Shown here: piece by piece, positions 51,345 to 61,618 of the stretch
Layout of the letters: the number at the start of each line of letters is the position of its first letter
Numbering within the stretch: position 1 is the stretch's first letter
NCBI RefSeq assembly: GCF_018866305.1
Contig: NZ_CP076456.1
Location: forward strand, 1,302,001-1,366,000
Direction of reading: 5' to 3'
Source: Arthrobacter sunyaminii
GTDB taxonomy: Bacteria > Actinomycetota > Actinomycetes > Actinomycetales > Micrococcaceae
DNA: 64,000 nucleotides
Notes under the pieces: generated by a model
The model's input: only the letters and a program-made list of their open reading frames with translations
Database searches by the model: none
Told to the model about the DNA's origin: nothing
Position numbers and translations under genes: made by a program

Positions 51345-51401
51345 GCCAACCTTTCCGGCAGATTCGATTCACAAACAGCTTCCATTGTGGTGGACAGCTG
51401 A

Positions 51402-51442
51402 GTTAATAACCAATAACCTGATTTGAGTTAGCCGTCATTAAC
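51402..51442. promoter_or_regulatory. Paired GTTA-N8-TAAC operators between TetR and the leucine operon
   Basis: Site 1 at 51402-51417 and site 2 at 51427-51442 share GTTA, eight bases and TAAC, with 25 bases between site starts, i.e. about the same DNA face. They lie midway between the two divergent genes. Confidence 0.7.
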
Positions 51443-51503
51443 TGGCGATGGAGCTTCCGGCACATGTGCCGAACAGCTGCCCGCACCAAGCAGAGAGACG
51501 TCA

Positions 51504-53108
51504 ATGGAGACCCTTGCAACCCGGCTGGATCCCGCCTCACCCGACTACTCGACAAACGCCGTTGCCCAGGCGGAACTTGCCGAGGACCTTCGCAAACGGC
51601 TGGCGCAGGCTGCTCTGGGCGGACCGGTTCGCTCCAGGGAACGCCATGCCGCACGCGGGAAGCTGCTGCCGCGTGAACGCGTGGACCGGCTGCTGGATGA
51701 AGGAAGCCCGTTCCTGGAGATTTCGCCGCTGGCAGCCAACGGCATGTACGACGACGAGTGCCCGGGGGCAGGCCTGATCGCAGGGATCGGCCTCGTGCAG
51801 GGCCGCCACGTGATGGTGCTGTCCAATGACGCCACCGTCAAAGGCGGCACGTACTATCCGATGACGGTCAAGAAGCACCTGCGGGCCCAGGAGATTGCGC
51901 TGGAGAACCGCTTGCCGTGCATCTACCTGGTGGATTCCGGCGGTGCGTTCCTGCCCAAGCAGGACGACGTTTTCCCGGACCGGGAGCATTTTGGCCGGAT
52001 CTTTTTCAATCAGGCACAGATGTCCGCCCGGAAGATCCCGCAGATTTCCGCGGTGCTGGGTTCCTGCACCGCCGGCGGGGCCTACGTCCCGGCCATGAGC
52101 GATGAAACCGTGATCGTGCGCAACCAGGGCACCATCTTCCTCGGCGGGCCGCCCCTGGTGAAGGCAGCCATCGGCGAAATCGTCACCGCTGAAGAACTTG
52201 GCGGCGGAGACCTGCACTCGCGTATCAGCGGCGTGACCGATCATCTGGCCGACAATGACGCCCACGCACTGGAAATCGTGCGCACCATCGTGGAAACCCT
52301 GCCCGAACAAACCCCGGCCTGGGAAATCCTGCCGACCCGGCCGCCGTCGTACTCCGAAGAGGAGATCTACGGGGCGGTGCCCGCGGACCTGCAGACCCCC
52401 TATGACGTGCGGGAACTGATCGCCCGCCTGGTGGACGGCAGCGAGTTCTCCGAGTTCAAGAAGGAATACGGCGCCACCCTTGTCACCGGTTTTGCCCGGC
52501 TGCACGGACACCGCGTGGGCATCGTGGCCAACAACGGGGTCCTGTTCTCCGAATCCGCCCTCAAGGGCGCGCACTTCATAGAGCTGTGCGACCAGCGCGG
52601 CATCCCGCTGATCTTCCTGCAGAACATCTCCGGCTTCATGGTGGGCCGGGACTACGAGGCCGGCGGCATTGCCAAGAACGGCGCCAAAATGGTCACCGCC
52701 GTCGCCACCGCCCGGGTTCCCAAGCTCACCGTGATTGTGGGCGGCTCCTTCGGTGCCGGCAACTACTCGATGTGCGGCCGCGCCTACTCACCGCGCTTTC
52801 TGTGGATGTGGCCCGCCGCCCGCATCTCGGTCATGGGGGGAGCACAGGCCTCCTCGGTCCTGGCCACCGTCAAGCGCGACCAGCTTGAAGCCCGCGGCGA
52901 GGAATGGGCCGCGGACGCCGAAGAAGCATTCAAGGCACCCATCCGCGACACCTACGAAACCCAGGGCAGCCCGTACTACTCCACGGCCCGGCTGTGGGAT
53001 GACGGCGTCATCGACCCGGCGGACACCCGCACCGTCCTGGGCCTGGCCCTGGACGTCTGCGCCAACGCCCCGCTGCCGGAGACCTCCTTCGGCCTCTTCC
53101 GGATGTGA
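51504..53108 (+). CDS. Acyl-CoA carboxylase beta subunit (methylcrotonyl-CoA carboxylase type)
   Basis: 534-residue carboxyltransferase. Both crotonase-like halves are present: [45 protein letters not shown], and [30 protein letters not shown] with [18 protein letters not shown]. These fit 3-methylcrotonyl-CoA carboxylase (LiuB/AccD1) rather than propionyl- or acetyl-CoA forms. First gene of a seven-gene leucine operon. Confidence 0.92.
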   Translation: METLATRLDPASPDYSTNAVAQAELAEDLRKRLAQAALGGPVRSRERHAARGKLLPRERVDRLLDEGSPFLEISPLAANGMYDDECPGAGLIAGIGLVQGRHVMVLSNDATVKGGTYYPMTVKKHLRAQEIALENRLPCIYLVDSGGAFLPKQDDVFPDREHFGRIFFNQAQMSARKIPQISAVLGSCTAGGAYVPAMSDETVIVRNQGTIFLGGPPLVKAAIGEIVTAEELGGGDLHSRISGVTDHLADNDAHALEIVRTIVETLPEQTPAWEILPTRPPSYSEEEIYGAVPADLQTPYDVRELIARLVDGSEFSEFKKEYGATLVTGFARLHGHRVGIVANNGVLFSESALKGAHFIELCDQRGIPLIFLQNISGFMVGRDYEAGGIAKNGAKMVTAVATARVPKLTVIVGGSFGAGNYSMCGRAYSPRFLWMWPAARISVMGGAQASSVLATVKRDQLEARGEEWAADAEEAFKAPIRDTYETQGSPYYSTARLWDDGVIDPADTRTVLGLALDVCANAPLPETSFGLFRM

Positions 53109-53115
53109 GCCACTA

Positions 53116-55248
53116 ATGACTGAACAGCGCTTTGACACCGTCCTGGTAGCCAACCGCGGCGAAATTGCGTGCCGCATCATCGCCACGCTGCGGCGGATGG
53201 GCATTCGTTCCGCTGCCGTTTACAGCGACGACGACGCCGGCGCCCGCCATGTGCGTGAAGCGGACGTTGCGGTGCGGCTGGGTCCGGCCGCGCCGCGCGA
53301 GAGCTACCTCAACGTGGAGGCCGTCCTGGCCGCCTGCCGTGCCGCCGGCGCGCAGGCGGTCCATCCCGGCTACGGCTTCCTCAGCGAGTCCCTGGATTTC
53401 GCCCGCGCGCTGGAGGAGGCGGGAATCGTGTTCATCGGCCCCGGGGTAAAGGCCCTGGAACTGATGGGGGACAAGATCCGGTCCAAGAACCATGTCTCCT
53501 CCCACGGGGTTCCCGTGGTTCCCGGCATCGCCGAGCCCGGCCTGACCGATGAGCAGCTCATCGCCGCAGCGGCCGGGGTGGGGTTCCCGCTGCTGATCAA
53601 GCCCTCCGCCGGCGGGGGCGGCAAGGGCATGCATGTGGTGGAGCAGGCGGATCAGCTCCCTGCCGTGCTGCCCACCGCACGCCGGGTGGCGGCTTCGGCC
53701 TTCGGCGATGACACCCTCTTTCTGGAACGGCTGGTCGCGGTGCCCCGGCACATCGAGGTCCAGATCCTGGCGGACACGCACGGCAACGTCATTCACTTGG
53801 GGGAGCGGGAGTGCTCGCTGCAGCGCCGGCACCAGAAAGTCATTGAGGAAGCGCCCTCCGTCCTGCTGGATGAGGCCACGCGTGCCCGCATCGGAGAGGC
53901 CGCGTGCGACGCCGCCCGGTCGGTGGATTACACCGGTGCCGGCACGGTGGAGTTCCTGGTCTCTGATGCCGCGCCGGGTGAGTTCTTCTTCATGGAGATG
54001 AACACCCGGCTCCAGGTGGAGCATCCGGTGACTGAAATGGTGACCGGACTGGATCTGGTGGAATGGCAGGTGCGCATTGCCGCCGGAGAAAAGCTGGACC
54101 TGGACCAGGGTGACGTCCGCCTGGACGGGCACGCCGTGGAGGCACGGGTCTACGCCGAAAATCCCGCCCGTGACTTCCTGCCCACTTCCGGGCGGGTGCA
54201 TGTCCTGCAGGAGCCGGCGGGGGAGGGCATCCGGGTGGATTCCTCCCTGCTGCCCGGCCTGAGGGTGTCTTCCAGCTACGATCCGATGCTGGCGAAGATC
54301 ATCGCCTGGGGGCCGGACCGGGACACCGCACTGCGCCGGCTGGACGCGGCTCTGGCACAGACGGTCATCCTGGGCATCGGCACCAACATTGAATACCTGC
54401 GCCTGCTGATTAATGACCCGGACGTGCGGGCAGGGCGCCTGGATACCACCATGATCGAGCGCAAGCTTCCGGACCTGGATTTCCGCCGGCCCGGCGAGGC
54501 TGAACTGGCTGCCGCAGCACTGGCGACGGCGGAGGATCTCGCGGCGGGACCGTCTCCCTGGGGCCGGGCCGACGGCTGGCGGCTGGGGGTGCGGGCACCG
54601 CTGACCCTCGTGTTCGCCGCGGCGGATCCCGAGCTGCCCGACGACGTCGTCATCCTCCGCGGCAATGCCTCCGACGCTGCGGTCACCGTCAACGGCGGAC
54701 CCGAGCGCAGCGCCTCGCTGCGCCGGGACGGGCACCATGCCCTGGTGACGCTGAACGGCGTCATATATCCGCTGATGCTGGCCTCTCTTCCCGGCGAGGA
54801 CGGTGCAACGCCGACCCTGTGGACCGCCGATGCCGGTTACGCCGCACCCCTGCGGCGCAGGACCCGGACTGAACTGCTGGCCGCGGACCGGGCGTCGGCC
54901 GGCAGGGCCGAAGGCGCTGCCGATCCGGTGCTGCGCTCGCCGATGCCCGGCACCGTGGTGGCCGTGGCAGTGGCCGACGGCGACAGGGTCACCGCCGGCC
55001 AGCCGCTGCTCAGCGTGGAAGCGATGAAGATGGAGCACCAGCTTGTTGCTCCGGCAGGCGGCGTCGTCTCCCTCAACCTGCGCCCCGGTGACCTGGTCAA
55101 GGCCGACCAGGTGCTGGCCGTGGTAACGCCCGATCCTGAACCTGCTGAACCTGAAGAACCCGCAGCGCCCGAAGAACCCGTAGCATCCCCGGCCGCAGCT
55201 TCCGCCGCCGGGACCGCCGAACCGCTCGAAGGAGCAGGACATGCCTGA
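53116..55248 (+). CDS. Biotin-dependent acyl-CoA carboxylase alpha subunit
   Basis: 710 residues. Biotin carboxylase domain (about 1-450): [13 protein letters not shown], the ATP-grasp loop [13 protein letters not shown] and [14 protein letters not shown] middle BT-like region joins to the C-terminal BCCP domain with biotinyl K638 in [10 protein letters not shown] Pro/Glu/Ala-rich tail of about 45 residues follows. With the beta subunit it carboxylates 3-methylcrotonyl-CoA (AccA1/LiuD role). The ATG is seven bases after the upstream stop; its end overlaps the next gene by eight. Confidence 0.93.
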   Translation: MTEQRFDTVLVANRGEIACRIIATLRRMGIRSAAVYSDDDAGARHVREADVAVRLGPAAPRESYLNVEAVLAACRAAGAQAVHPGYGFLSESLDFARALEEAGIVFIGPGVKALELMGDKIRSKNHVSSHGVPVVPGIAEPGLTDEQLIAAAAGVGFPLLIKPSAGGGGKGMHVVEQADQLPAVLPTARRVAASAFGDDTLFLERLVAVPRHIEVQILADTHGNVIHLGERECSLQRRHQKVIEEAPSVLLDEATRARIGEAACDAARSVDYTGAGTVEFLVSDAAPGEFFFMEMNTRLQVEHPVTEMVTGLDLVEWQVRIAAGEKLDLDQGDVRLDGHAVEARVYAENPARDFLPTSGRVHVLQEPAGEGIRVDSSLLPGLRVSSSYDPMLAKIIAWGPDRDTALRRLDAALAQTVILGIGTNIEYLRLLINDPDVRAGRLDTTMIERKLPDLDFRRPGEAELAAAALATAEDLAAGPSPWGRADGWRLGVRAPLTLVFAAADPELPDDVVILRGNASDAAVTVNGGPERSASLRRDGHHALVTLNGVIYPLMLASLPGEDGATPTLWTADAGYAAPLRRRTRTELLAADRASAGRAEGAADPVLRSPMPGTVVAVAVADGDRVTAGQPLLSVEAMKMEHQLVAPAGGVVSLNLRPGDLVKADQVLAVVTPDPEPAEPEEPAAPEEPVASPAAASAAGTAEPLEGAGHA

Positions 55249-56416
55249 TTTTGAACTGAGTGAGGATTACCAGGACCTGGTGGACATGGTCCGTGACTTC
55301 GCGGACACCGTGGTGGCCCCCGTCTCCGCCCAGCACGACGAGGAACACAGCTTCCCCTACAAGGTGGTGGCGCAGATGGGCGAGATGGGGTTGTTCGGCC
55401 TGCCGTTCCCGGAGGAATACGGCGGCATGGGCGGCGACTACTTTGCCCTCGCCCTGGCGCTGGAGCAGCTGGCCCGGGTGGACCAGTCGGTGGCCATCAC
55501 CCTGGAGGCCGGCGTTTCCCTGGGCGCCATGCCCGTCTACCGGTTCGGCACCGAGGAGCAGAAGCAGCAGTGGCTGCCCATGCTGGCCTCCGGTGAAGCG
55601 CTCGCCGGCTTTGGCCTGACGGAGTCCGAAGCCGGCTCCGATGCCGGCGGCACCCGGACCAAGGCCTACCGGGACAACGGAGAATGGGTGATCAACGGAA
55701 GCAAGCAGTTCATCACCAACTCCGGCACCGACATCACGCGCCTGGTCACCGTCACTGCCGTCACCGGCACCTCCGAAGTCCCGGACGGGCAGGGCGGAAC
55801 CCGGGTCAAGAAGCAGATCTCCACCATCATGGTCCCCACTGACACGCCGGGATTCACCGCGGAAAAGGCCTATAACAAGGTCGGCTGGAACGCCTCGGAC
55901 ACCCATCCGCTGACGCTGGAGAACGTGCGCGTCCCGGAAGCAAACCTGCTCGGCGCCGAGGGACGCGGTTATGCGAACTTCCTGCAGATCCTCGATGAAG
56001 GGCGCATCGCCATCGCCGCCCTGGCCACGGGAGCGGCACAGGGCTGCGTGGAGGAGTCCCTGCGCTACGCCAGGGAGCGGGAGCAGTTCGGCGCCGCCAT
56101 CGGCACCAACCAGGCTATTTCCTTCAAGATCGCCCGCATGCAGACCCGCGCCCACACCGCCCGTCTGGCCTACTATGACGCAGCGGCGCGGATGCTGGCC
56201 GGCAAGCCGTTCAAGACCCAGGCTGCCATGGCCAAGCTGGTTGCCGGTGAGGCGGCCATGGACAACGCCCGCGACGCCACGCAGATTTTCGGCGGCTACG
56301 GCTTCATCAACGAGTACCGTGTGGCCCGGCATTACCGCGATTCCAAGATCCTGGAAGTCGGCGAGGGCACCACAGAGGTCCAGTTGATGCTCATTGCCCG
56401 CGAACTGGGGCTCTAG
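55241..56416 (+). CDS. Acyl-CoA dehydrogenase (isovaleryl-CoA type by context)
   Basis: 391 residues. FAD/substrate motifs [19 protein letters not shown] and [14 protein letters not shown]; catalytic base E375 in [11 protein letters not shown]. By operon position it should oxidise isovaleryl-CoA to 3-methylcrotonyl-CoA. Classical isovaleryl-CoA dehydrogenase has its base elsewhere (helix G), whereas here the short-chain-type Glu is kept, as in the mycobacterial FadE19 position, so substrate range may be broader. Confidence 0.9.
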   Translation: MPDFELSEDYQDLVDMVRDFADTVVAPVSAQHDEEHSFPYKVVAQMGEMGLFGLPFPEEYGGMGGDYFALALALEQLARVDQSVAITLEAGVSLGAMPVYRFGTEEQKQQWLPMLASGEALAGFGLTESEAGSDAGGTRTKAYRDNGEWVINGSKQFITNSGTDITRLVTVTAVTGTSEVPDGQGGTRVKKQISTIMVPTDTPGFTAEKAYNKVGWNASDTHPLTLENVRVPEANLLGAEGRGYANFLQILDEGRIAIAALATGAAQGCVEESLRYAREREQFGAAIGTNQAISFKIARMQTRAHTARLAYYDAAARMLAGKPFKTQAAMAKLVAGEAAMDNARDATQIFGGYGFINEYRVARHYRDSKILEVGEGTTEVQLMLIARELGL

Positions 56417-56484
56417 GATAGGCGGAACACTCCGGTGGGGTGCAGGTCAGGTTGGTCAAGGACGATTAACGAACGGACAAATTC

Positions 56485-57264
56485 ATGATTGACAAGGTGA
56501 TAGCCACGGCCGCCGAAGCCGTGGCAGATATCCCCGACGGCGCGTCGCTGGCTGTGGGAGGCTTTGGGCTGTGCGGGATCCCCGTGGCGCTGATCGACGC
56601 CCTGCATGATCAGGGGGCCACCGACCTGGAAACGGTGAGCAACAACTGCGGCGTGGATGACTGGGGCCTGGGCCGGCTCCTCGCCGATCACCGCATCCGC
56701 CGCACGGTGAGTTCCTACGTCGGAGAGAACAAGGAGTTCGCCCGCCAGTTTTTGGCCGGGGAGCTGGAAGTCGTTCTGACGCCGCAGGGCACCCTGGCTG
56801 AAAAGCTGCGGGCCGGCGGCGCCGGAATTCCCGCCTTCTATACGAGCGCCGGAGTGGGCACGCAGGTGAGCGAGGGCGGTTTGCCGCAGCGGTACGACGC
56901 CGACGGCGGGGTTGTGCAGGCATCGGAGCCCAAGGAGGTGCGCACCTTCCGGGACGCTCCGTTTGTGCTGGAAGAATCCCTCACTCCGGACTACGCCCTG
57001 GTCCATGCCTGGAAGGGGGACCGGCACGGAAACCTGGTGTTCTCCGCCACCGCCATGAACTTCAACCCGCTCTGCGCCATGGCCGGGCAGATCACCATCG
57101 CCGAAGTTGAAGAGCTGGTGGAACCCGGAGAACTGGACCCTGCATCCGTCCACGTTCCCGGAATCTTTGTCCAGCGCGTGGTTGAGGTGGGGCCGGGAGA
57201 AAAACGCATTGAAAAACGCACCGTGACCCCGGCAGCTGCCTCAACTTCCCCGAAGGAGGCCTGA
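56485..57264 (+). CDS. scoA: 3-oxoacid CoA-transferase subunit A
   Basis: 259 residues. CoA-binding motif [17 protein letters not shown] and later [15 protein letters not shown] mark family I CoA transferase A. Moves CoA from succinyl-CoA to acetoacetate, the end product of leucine breakdown. Stop and next ATG are one base apart. Confidence 0.94.
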   Translation: MIDKVIATAAEAVADIPDGASLAVGGFGLCGIPVALIDALHDQGATDLETVSNNCGVDDWGLGRLLADHRIRRTVSSYVGENKEFARQFLAGELEVVLTPQGTLAEKLRAGGAGIPAFYTSAGVGTQVSEGGLPQRYDADGGVVQASEPKEVRTFRDAPFVLEESLTPDYALVHAWKGDRHGNLVFSATAMNFNPLCAMAGQITIAEVEELVEPGELDPASVHVPGIFVQRVVEVGPGEKRIEKRTVTPAAASTSPKEA

Positions 57265-57265
57265 C

Positions 57266-57907
57266 ATGGCCCTGACCCGTGAAGAACTGGCCGCCCGGGT
57301 GGCCCGCGAACTGGAAAACGGACAGTACGTCAACCTCGGCATCGGCATGCCCACCCTCATCCCCAACTACATTCCCGGGGGAGTGGAAGTGGTGCTGCAC
57401 TCCGAAAACGGTGTGCTCGGCGTCGGGCCCTATCCGCTGGAAGAAGACCTGAACCCGGACCTGATCAACGCCGGCAAGGAAACCGTGACGGTGAACGCCG
57501 GTGCCTCGTTCTTCGATTCCGCGGCCTCGTTTGGCATGGTCCGCGGCGGGCACGTGGATGTGGCCGTGCTGGGAGCCATGGAAGTGGCTGCCAACGGAGA
57601 CCTGGCCAACTGGATGATTCCCGGCAAGATGGTCAAGGGGATGGGCGGGGCCATGGATCTGGTGTTCGGCGCCAAGCGGCTGATCGTGATGATGGACCAT
57701 ACGGACCGCAGCGGCAATCCGAAAATCGTCTCTGAATGCTCCCTGCCGCTGACCGGCCGAGCCTGCGTGAACCTGATCGTCACCGACCTCGCCGTCATCG
57801 AGGTGGGTCCGGAGGGACTGATGCTGCGCGAAACAGCGCCCGGAGTGAGCGTGGACGAAGTCCTTGCGGCCACCGGTGCACCTCTGGAGGTTCGCCTTGA
57901 CGTATGA
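57266..57907 (+). CDS. scoB: 3-oxoacid CoA-transferase subunit B
   Basis: 213 residues. The catalytic glutamate E47 lies in [14 protein letters not shown], followed by [32 protein letters not shown]. Partner of ScoA. RBS GAAGGAGG lies inside the scoA end. Confidence 0.95.
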   Translation: MALTREELAARVARELENGQYVNLGIGMPTLIPNYIPGGVEVVLHSENGVLGVGPYPLEEDLNPDLINAGKETVTVNAGASFFDSAASFGMVRGGHVDVAVLGAMEVAANGDLANWMIPGKMVKGMGGAMDLVFGAKRLIVMMDHTDRSGNPKIVSECSLPLTGRACVNLIVTDLAVIEVGPEGLMLRETAPGVSVDEVLAATGAPLEVRLDV

Positions 57908-57938
57908 GGAACCGGACGCCGGAACCGAGGAGCGGGCC

Positions 57939-58433
57939 ATGGCGCCACGTGTCGTTGAGCAGCGCGGTCTTTGGTTTGAGGAGTTCGAGCCGGGCACGGT
58001 GTACCGGCACCGGCCGGGCCGCACCGTCACCGAGGCGGACAACGTCCTGTTCACCACCCTGACCATGAACGCCCAGGGACTGCACCTGGACGCTGCCTAC
58101 AGTGCGGACCAGCCGTTTGGACAGCGGCTCGTGAACTCCATGTTTACCCTGGCCACCATGGTGGGACAGTCCGTGGGGCAGCTGACCCAGGGCACTCTCG
58201 TGGCGCAGCTGGGACTGGGGGATATCAGCTTCCCGCATCCGCTGTTCCACGGCGACACCCTGTATACGGAAACCGAGGTACTGGACAAGCGGCTCTCCGG
58301 TTCCCGGCCGGGGCAGGGGATTGTCACCCTGGCCCACACGGGCAGGAACCAGGACGGCGAGGTGGTGGGACGGTGTACCCGGACCGCCCTGGTGTGGACC
58401 CGGGCCGCCGGAACGGGCGCTGAGATAGGTTGA
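57939..58433 (+). CDS. MaoC-like acyl-CoA hydratase
   Basis: 164 residues, single hot-dog domain. Typical features: [29 protein letters not shown] (D-x4-H active-site segment with N/H) and [21 protein letters not shown]. By position it should hydrate 3-methylglutaconyl-CoA, replacing a crotonase. ATG 57939 has GAGGAG six bases upstream; TTG 57897 with GGAGG is an equally good Shine-Dalgarno and would add 14 residues overlapping scoB. Confidence 0.88.
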   Translation: MAPRVVEQRGLWFEEFEPGTVYRHRPGRTVTEADNVLFTTLTMNAQGLHLDAAYSADQPFGQRLVNSMFTLATMVGQSVGQLTQGTLVAQLGLGDISFPHPLFHGDTLYTETEVLDKRLSGSRPGQGIVTLAHTGRNQDGEVVGRCTRTALVWTRAAGTGAEIG

Positions 58434-58464
58434 AGCAACGAACCAAACTCAAGGAGATCTCCGC

Positions 58465-59277
58465 GTGACTACATTCCCCATGGGACCTGCACTGCTTTTC
58501 TGCCCGGCGGACCGGCCGGAACGGTTCGCCAAGGCGGCCGACCGGGCAGATGCCGTGATCCTGGATCTGGAAGACGCCGTCGCACCCGCAGACAAGGACG
58601 CCGCCCGCAGGAACCTCATCGCCTCCACTCTTGATCCGGCCACCACCATGGTGCGCGTGAATCCCGTGGGAACCGAGGACTTCGAAAAGGATCTTGCGGC
58701 CGTGCGGCAAACCCCGTACCGGACCCTGATGGTCGCCAAATCCGAAGACGCTTCCGCCATGGGGCAGGCGCTCGCCGACTTCACCGTCGTCGCGCTGCTG
58801 GAAACCGCCCTGGGCGTGGTCCGGGCGGCAGAGATTGCCCAGCTTTCCTGTGTTGCCGCTCTGATGTGGGGCGCCGAGGACCTGATGGCGTCCCTGGGCG
58901 GAGACTCCAGCCGCGGTCCGGACGGCACCTACCGCGGTGTTGCCCTGCACGCCCGCGCTGCCGTGCTGCTGGCCGCCGGCGCGTTCGGCAAGGGAGCCAT
59001 CGATTCGATCTACGGCAACATTGCGGATACCCGGGGACTGGAAGTGGAAGCGCGCGACGCCGTGGCTTCCGGATTCGCTGCGAAGGCCTGCATCCATCCC
59101 GGGCAGGTGGCGGCGGTCCGGTCTGCCTATGCGCCGTCCGCAGATGAGGTGGCTTATGCCGCGGATGTGATTGCCGAAGCCGCTAACCACGGAGGAGTCT
59201 TTAACTTTCGCGGCGAGATGATCGACGGCCCGTTGCTGAAGCAGGCACGCCAGACCCTGGACCGGGCCGGCCGCTGA
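58465..59277 (+). CDS. CitE-like CoA-ester lyase (HMG-CoA lyase role by context)
   Basis: 270 residues, TIM-barrel of the HpcH/HpaI/CitE family. Mg-binding AVILDLEDAVAP and LMWGAEDLMASLGGDSS, and the C-terminal KACIHPGQVAAVRSAY, are conserved. In M. tuberculosis the gene at the same place in the same cluster (Rv2498c) cleaves (R)-HMG-CoA and citramalyl-CoA, so a lyase for the last carbon-carbon bond in leucine breakdown is likely. GTG start, RBS AAGGAGA. Confidence 0.88.
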   Translation: MTTFPMGPALLFCPADRPERFAKAADRADAVILDLEDAVAPADKDAARRNLIASTLDPATTMVRVNPVGTEDFEKDLAAVRQTPYRTLMVAKSEDASAMGQALADFTVVALLETALGVVRAAEIAQLSCVAALMWGAEDLMASLGGDSSRGPDGTYRGVALHARAAVLLAAGAFGKGAIDSIYGNIADTRGLEVEARDAVASGFAAKACIHPGQVAAVRSAYAPSADEVAYAADVIAEAANHGGVFNFRGEMIDGPLLKQARQTLDRAGR

Positions 59278-59387
59278 TCCTGTCCCCACCTTCGCCGGCT
59301 CAGATGCCTGTGTACGACTGCGGTACCTGAACCGGATTTGCGATGTCCACCCGGGACACCTGCGGTGCGCTGCGCTACCTTCGAAAG

Positions 59388-60062
59388 ATGCGCATAGTCA
59401 TTGCAGGAGCCCATGGACAGATTGCCCGCGAACTGGGCCGGTTGCTCGTCGCCCATGACCACGATGTGGCCGGTCTGATCCGCAACCCCGATCAGGCAGG
59501 GGACCTTGAGGCCGACGGAGTGGCACCAGTGGTGATCGATCTGGAGAACAGCATCCTGGACGATGTCATCCAGGTGCTGACCGGAGCCGATGCGGCCGTG
59601 TTCGCCGCCGGTGCGGGACCGGGCAGCGGGGCGGAGCGGAAGGACAGCGTTGACCGGGGCGCCGCTGTACTGCTGGCCGAGGGAGCAGAGCAGGCCGGTG
59701 TGGTCCGGTTCGTTCAAATCTCCTCCGTGGGATTGGACGCGGTCCGCGACGGTGCCAGACCGGAGGGTCTGGACGACGTCATGTATGCCTACCTCACCGC
59801 AAAGCTGGCAGCCGAGGAGGACCTGATGACCCGGGACCTGGACTGGACCATTCTTCGGCCCGGCCGGCTGACGAATGACCCGGCCGTGGGGCGGGTGGAT
59901 CTGGCGCCCTCGGTGGAGCAGGGCAGCATTCCCCGGCACGACGTCGCCGCCGTCCTGGCGGAGCTGATCAACAGCGGCCGCGGAAGCCGGCAGATCCTGG
60001 AAGTGGCGTCCGGAACGTCGAACATTCCGGACGCTGTGGCGTCGCTGCCCATCACTCTCTAG
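59388..60062 (+). CDS. NAD(P)-binding NmrA/SDR-a-like oxidoreductase
   Basis: 224 residues. The Rossmann loop MRIVIAGAHGQIARELGRLL and the atypical-SDR pattern AVFAAGAG, VRFVQISSVG, YLTAKLAAEEDL (Y-x3-K) and WTILRPGRL are present. YwnB/NmrA-like proteins bind NAD(P)H; no substrate can be named. Monocistronic. The ATG 59388 fits the domain start; a longer frame from 59343 lacks an RBS. Confidence 0.87.
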   Translation: MRIVIAGAHGQIARELGRLLVAHDHDVAGLIRNPDQAGDLEADGVAPVVIDLENSILDDVIQVLTGADAAVFAAGAGPGSGAERKDSVDRGAAVLLAEGAEQAGVVRFVQISSVGLDAVRDGARPEGLDDVMYAYLTAKLAAEEDLMTRDLDWTILRPGRLTNDPAVGRVDLAPSVEQGSIPRHDVAAVLAELINSGRGSRQILEVASGTSNIPDAVASLPITL

Positions 60063-60153
60063 CGGCGTTCCTGCGCTGTCAGGCCACGTGTGCGCAGATA
60101 TGGTGACTACGAACGCCGCCAAAGCTGCACCCTCGTTGGCTGTGCCGGATCTC

Positions 60154-60290
60154 TCGTGCAGATAACGGGCCTTGCCAAAATCCTTCGTGCAGATCAGGGG
60201 CTTATTCGGGCCGAATACCCATGAATGGGCCCGTTATCTGCACGAAGGATTGGTGCGGTGCCTGTTTGAGCCCGTTATCTGCACGAAGGT
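60154..60290. repeat. Cluster of four short repeats, two in each orientation (REP-like)
   Basis: The unit TCGTGCAGATAACGGGC occurs forward at 60154-60170 and, diverged, at 60182-60201 (CCTTCGTGCAGATCAGGGGC), then reversed at 60229-60250 and 60270-60290 (GCCCGTTATCTGCACGAAGG). A small palindrome ATTCGGGCCGAAT lies in the middle. The whole can fold into a nested cruciform just upstream of dxr. Confidence 0.75.
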
Positions 60291-60334
60291 TCCGGGGGAA
60301 GCCGCTGCCCGTCCGGGTGGGCGATACTGGAAGC

Positions 60335-61579
60335 ATGCAGCTTCCCGGAACTTCAGGCACCCCGTCCGCAGCCACCCACCGGCCCTTCGGCAGCACTGAG
60401 GGCGTGCCCCGCCGCGTAGTGCTCCTGGGGTCCACCGGTTCCATCGGCACCCAGGCCATCGATGTGGCGGACGCCGCCCCGGACCGCTTCACCATCGTCG
60501 CCCTGGCAGCCGGCGGGTCCAACCTGGAGCTGCTCGCGCAGCAGGCCGTCCACACCCGGGCCGCCGCCGTCGGTTGCGCCCTGGCGGACAAAGACACCCT
60601 GCACAAAGCGGTGCAGGACGCCGCCCGCGATGCCGGAGTGAGCGACTACGATCCGGAGCTTTTCACCGGCCCTTCCGCCGCCACCGCCATTGCCGCCTGG
60701 CCCGAAGCCGAAGTGGTGCTCAACGGCATCACCGGTTCCATCGGCCTGGAACCCACCCTCGCGGCCCTTGCCGCCGGACACCTGCTGGCACTGGCCAACA
60801 AGGAATCCCTGATTGTCGGGGGAGAGCTGGTCAAGAAGGCCGCCGCCCCCGGACAGCTGGTCCCCGTGGACTCCGAACACTCCGCCCTGGCCCAGGCACT
60901 GCGTTCGGGCACACCGGAGGAAGTGGACCGGCTGGTGGTCACCGCCTCCGGCGGCCCGTTCCGCGGCATGAAGCGTGCGGAACTGCAAAATGTCACCCCC
61001 GGCCAGGCGCTGGCCCACCCCACCTGGAAGATGGGCCGGATGGTCACCACTAATTCGGCATCCATGGTCAACAAGGCCCTCGAAGTCATCGAGGCACACC
61101 TGCTCTTCGATATCCCGCTGGAACGGATCGACGTCGTTGTCCATCCCCAGTCAGTGGTCCATTCCATGGTCCAGTTCGTGGACGGCTCCACCATTGCCCA
61201 GGCGTCGCCCCCGGACATGCGCCTGCCGATCGCGCTGGGCATGGGCTGGCCGCACCGCGTTCCCGGAGCGGCAAAACCCTGTGACTGGACCCGGGCCGCG
61301 GAATGGACCTTCGAGCCGCTGGATGAGGAGGCCTTCCCCGCCGTCGCGCTGGCCAAGCGCACCGCGGCGGCCGGAGGAACCGGAATGGCGGTCTACAACG
61401 CCGCTAACGAGGAAGCCGTGGATGCCTTCCATGACGGTCTCATCGGATTCACAGACATCGTTGATACGATCGCCGCCGTACTGGCTGAACACACCGACAC
61501 TGCGCCGCTGACGCTGGAGTCGGTCCTGGCAGCCGAGAAATGGGCCCGCACCGCCGCACGCAAACGGTGCGGACGCTAA
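60335..61579 (+). CDS. dxr: 1-deoxy-D-xylulose-5-phosphate reductoisomerase
   Basis: 414 residues, second enzyme of the MEP isoprenoid pathway. NADPH motif [17 protein letters not shown], the [18 protein letters not shown] and [11 protein letters not shown] segments, the metal site [14 protein letters not shown] and [18 protein letters not shown] are conserved. The ATG 60335 has GGAAG upstream; the frame is open through the repeat cluster but that part is not conserved. Followed by rseP after 39 bases. Confidence 0.95.
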   Translation: MQLPGTSGTPSAATHRPFGSTEGVPRRVVLLGSTGSIGTQAIDVADAAPDRFTIVALAAGGSNLELLAQQAVHTRAAAVGCALADKDTLHKAVQDAARDAGVSDYDPELFTGPSAATAIAAWPEAEVVLNGITGSIGLEPTLAALAAGHLLALANKESLIVGGELVKKAAAPGQLVPVDSEHSALAQALRSGTPEEVDRLVVTASGGPFRGMKRAELQNVTPGQALAHPTWKMGRMVTTNSASMVNKALEVIEAHLLFDIPLERIDVVVHPQSVVHSMVQFVDGSTIAQASPPDMRLPIALGMGWPHRVPGAAKPCDWTRAAEWTFEPLDEEAFPAVALAKRTAAAGGTGMAVYNAANEEAVDAFHDGLIGFTDIVDTIAAVLAEHTDTAPLTLESVLAAEKWARTAARKRCGR

Positions 61580-61618
61580 AGCCATGACCCGCAGTTCCGC
61601 TGAACCGAAGGAAAACCG

